Below are positions 62,611-64,000 of a DNA stretch of 64,000 bases, piece by piece. The notes beneath the pieces were generated by a model, which ran no database searches, was not told the origin of the DNA, and saw only the letters and a program-made list of their open reading frames with translations. How positions within the stretch are numbered: the stretch's first letter is position 1; every line of letters starts with the position of its first letter. The stretch is from Candidatus Magnetocorallium paracelense (GTDB taxonomy: Bacteria > Nitrospirota > Thermodesulfovibrionia > Thermodesulfovibrionales > Magnetobacteriaceae). The stretch lies in the NCBI GenBank assembly GCA_029001845.1, contig JAREWP010000013.1:35157-99156 (forward strand), read 5' to 3'. The position numbers and the translations under genes were made by a program.

Positions 62611-62626
62611 ACGCTTGAAAAAGCGT
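62611..62626. terminator. Hairpin flanked by T- and A/T-runs
   Basis: ACGCTT-GAAA-AAGCGT with TTTTT before and ATTTTTAT after it. The stem is short; it may be a weak bidirectional terminator or just part of the leader. Neither flanking gene ends here, so the role is unclear. Confidence 0.35.
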
Positions 62627-62915
62627 ATTTTTATCATGTTCCCACCAGGATAAATCTCACTTCATGACTGGGACTCACCGGAAGATAGTTCATATAGAGA
62701 TGGATATATTTTAGGCATCCCCGGAACAACTCGACATGCCTGAACGAAAAGGAAAACCCATTATCTGAAGAAAGAGGCATTTTTGTCGTATGTCAATCAA
62801 TACCATTAACTTAAGGAGTGAAGCACCTTCAGACAGAAGCGGGTCATGTAAGAAGACAGAATTCAGGATTCCCGCAGAAGCTACCGGAATCTATAAAATC
62901 ATGAGAGGTTAATCA

Positions 62916-64000
62916 ATGCAGGAAGTGACACAAAGAATATCGTCCATGACACCTTTGAAACTTGCCTTTGCCGCCAGCCAAATGGAGCCTAAATTGGCTC
63001 TGATAAAGGCTGAACCGATTGCTGTTATTGGAATGGCATGCAGATTTCCGGGTAGCGCCGACTCTCCGACAAAGTTTTGGGATCTGCTGAAAAATGGTGT
63101 GGACACAGTTGGAGAAATACCTCTTGACAGATGGGATATTGATGCCTTTTATGATCCCGATCCCGAAGTTCCAGGGAAAATGTACGCCAGATTCGGAGCT
63201 TTTATAGATTCTGTCGATACCTTTGACGCTGACTTTTTTGGTATCTCTCCAAGAGAGGCCAAAGGCATGGACCCTCAACAGCGCCTGCTTCTTGAAGTAA
63301 GCTGCGAATCATTGGAAAATTCCGGAATTGCGGCAGACACAATCTTTTCCGCGAAAGCAGGCGTATACATAGGTATCAGCACATTCGACTATGCCGCCGT
63401 GAGATTACGTCTCCAATCTCCTGAGGGAATAGACGCATATTACAGTAGCGGAAATGTCTTGAGCGTAGCAGCAGGACGCCTCTCTTATACTCTCGGATTA
63501 ACCGGGCCCGCCATGTCTGTCGATACGGCATGTTCATCCTCTCTAATTGCCATCCACCTTGCCTGTCAAAGTCTGAGGAACAGGGAATGCAATCTTGCCT
63601 TAACAGGTGGTGTCGGATTAATCATGGCCCCTGAACCGTCTATCAACTTTTCGAAAGCCGGCATGCTGTCTCCCGACGGTCGCTGCAAGACCTTTGACTC
63701 TTCTGCGGACGGATATGTTCGGGGAGAGGGATGCGGAGTCATCGTATTAAAGAGATTATCGGACGCCTTAAGGGACGGGGACAACATTCTGGCTCTTATC
63801 AGGGGTTCTGCGGTAAACCAGGACGGCCCGAGCGGCGGTCTGACCGTACCGAGCGGCCCTTCCCAGGAGGCCGTGATAAAGGAGGCATTGAGGTCGTCGG
63901 GCGTTTCACCGGACTCCGTCAGTTACATAGAGGCTCACGGAACGGGGACTTCTCTCGGCGATCCCATAGAGGTCGGGGCGCTGGGAGCGGTATTCGGGAA
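62916..64000 (+). CDS. Type I polyketide synthase, ketosynthase domain (runs off the window)
   Basis: The frame is open to the window end (361 codons). After about 32 unrecognised residues comes a ketosynthase domain: EPIAVIGMACRFPG, FDADFFGISPREAKGMDPQQ, the active-site Cys206 in VDTACSSSL, GYVRGEGCGVIVLKRL and the first catalytic His341 in EAHGTGTSLGDPIEVG. The second histidine lies beyond the edge. It is a full condensing domain, not a decarboxylating loading variant (which has Gln instead of Cys). It could be a multi-domain polyketide, PUFA-like or heterocyst-glycolipid-like synthase; the rest is needed to tell. AGAGG about 8 bases ahead supports the ATG. Confidence 0.93.
   Translation, partial: MQEVTQRISSMTPLKLAFAASQMEPKLALIKAEPIAVIGMACRFPGSADSPTKFWDLLKNGVDTVGEIPLDRWDIDAFYDPDPEVPGKMYARFGAFIDSVDTFDADFFGISPREAKGMDPQQRLLLEVSCESLENSGIAADTIFSAKAGVYIGISTFDYAAVRLRLQSPEGIDAYYSSGNVLSVAAGRLSYTLGLTGPAMSVDTACSSSLIAIHLACQSLRNRECNLALTGGVGLIMAPEPSINFSKAGMLSPDGRCKTFDSSADGYVRGEGCGVIVLKRLSDALRDGDNILALIRGSAVNQDGPSGGLTVPSGPSQEAVIKEALRSSGVSPDSVSYIEAHGTGTSLGDPIEVGALGAVFG

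Larger units (their letters stand above)
62360..62915. other. 556-base divergent region before the polyketide synthase
   Basis: Holds a short inverted element (62438-62519), a hairpin (62611-62626) and the likely promoters of both neighbours. A 40-codon frame at 62790-62912 ends 3 bases before the polyketide synthase ATG but has no recognised content. Nothing else is supported. Confidence 0.5.

Noticed and set aside
62790..62912. 40-codon frame ending 3 bases before the polyketide synthase ATG
   Set aside because: Position fits a coupled leader, but composition is unremarkable and the nearest purine-rich ribosome site is about 14 bases away; not enough to call a gene.

Overview
The window looks like a chromosome segment of a moderately AT-rich, Gram-negative, probably anaerobic bacterium of the Desulfobacterota/Nitrospirota type. 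This placement is an inference. It rests on an exosortase-like gene, rubredoxin, DsrE, many B12-type radical SAM enzymes, a radical SAM/DUF2344-RNase G pair, sigma-54 regulation, abundant two-component and c-di-GMP proteins, and intergenic DNA packed with REP and heptamer repeats. No rRNA, tRNA or CRISPR array was recognised.

Layout. 0.1-4 kb: a secreted FG-GAP repeat protein and a chemoreceptor. 4-20 kb: a surface-protein island. It holds an exosortase/archaeosortase-like membrane protease, three paralogous secreted proteins (each seven ~47-residue repeats plus two or three InlB-B-like repeats and, in two copies, a long C-terminal module), a TMTC-like membrane TPR protein and a membrane-embedded spermidine-synthase-fold protein. 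A vapBC toxin-antitoxin pair sits beside a deletion-truncated paralog. 20-28 kb: four radical SAM proteins (three with B12-binding-like N-termini) around a flippase-like UPF0104 membrane protein, with a decayed REP-associated transposase and its REP palindromes. 28-35.6 kb: glycerate 2-kinase, a DUF1640-like coiled-coil protein, the DUF2344 radical SAM protein, RNase G and a GlcF-like iron-sulfur protein. 35.6-43.5 kb: two large PAS/GAF histidine kinases, a single-domain response regulator and a REC-PAS-GGDEF protein, all on one strand. 43.5-49 kb: a secreted tail-fibre-like protein, a small membrane protein, a sodium:solute symporter and an NtrB/NtrC-like pair. 49.6-54 kb: cyclophilin, Bcp peroxiredoxin, a small STAS-like protein, a TrpD2-like protein and a HEAT-repeat protein in a tight same-strand run. 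54-61 kb (minus strand): a REC-GGDEF protein, two histidine kinases, a 51-residue rubredoxin, a family 2 glycosyltransferase and a TPR membrane protein. 61-64 kb: hicAB, a DsrE-like protein and the start of a type I polyketide synthase that runs off the end.

The most distinctive system is the surface-protein island. Paralogs 1 and 2 carry, in mid-protein, a VPFTD + transmembrane + basic segment resembling an exosortase C-terminal sorting signal. It runs straight into a second signal-peptide-like stretch, as if two secreted proteins had been fused. Paralog 3 lacks this hairpin, and paralog 2 has lost about 1.19 kb so that it ends soon after it. The exosortase-like gene lies just downstream of paralog 1. 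The second notable theme is non-coding: at least six families of palindromic or heptamer-array repeats, including a 180-bp end-to-end palindrome and a three-copy element bracketed by inverted heptamer arrays.
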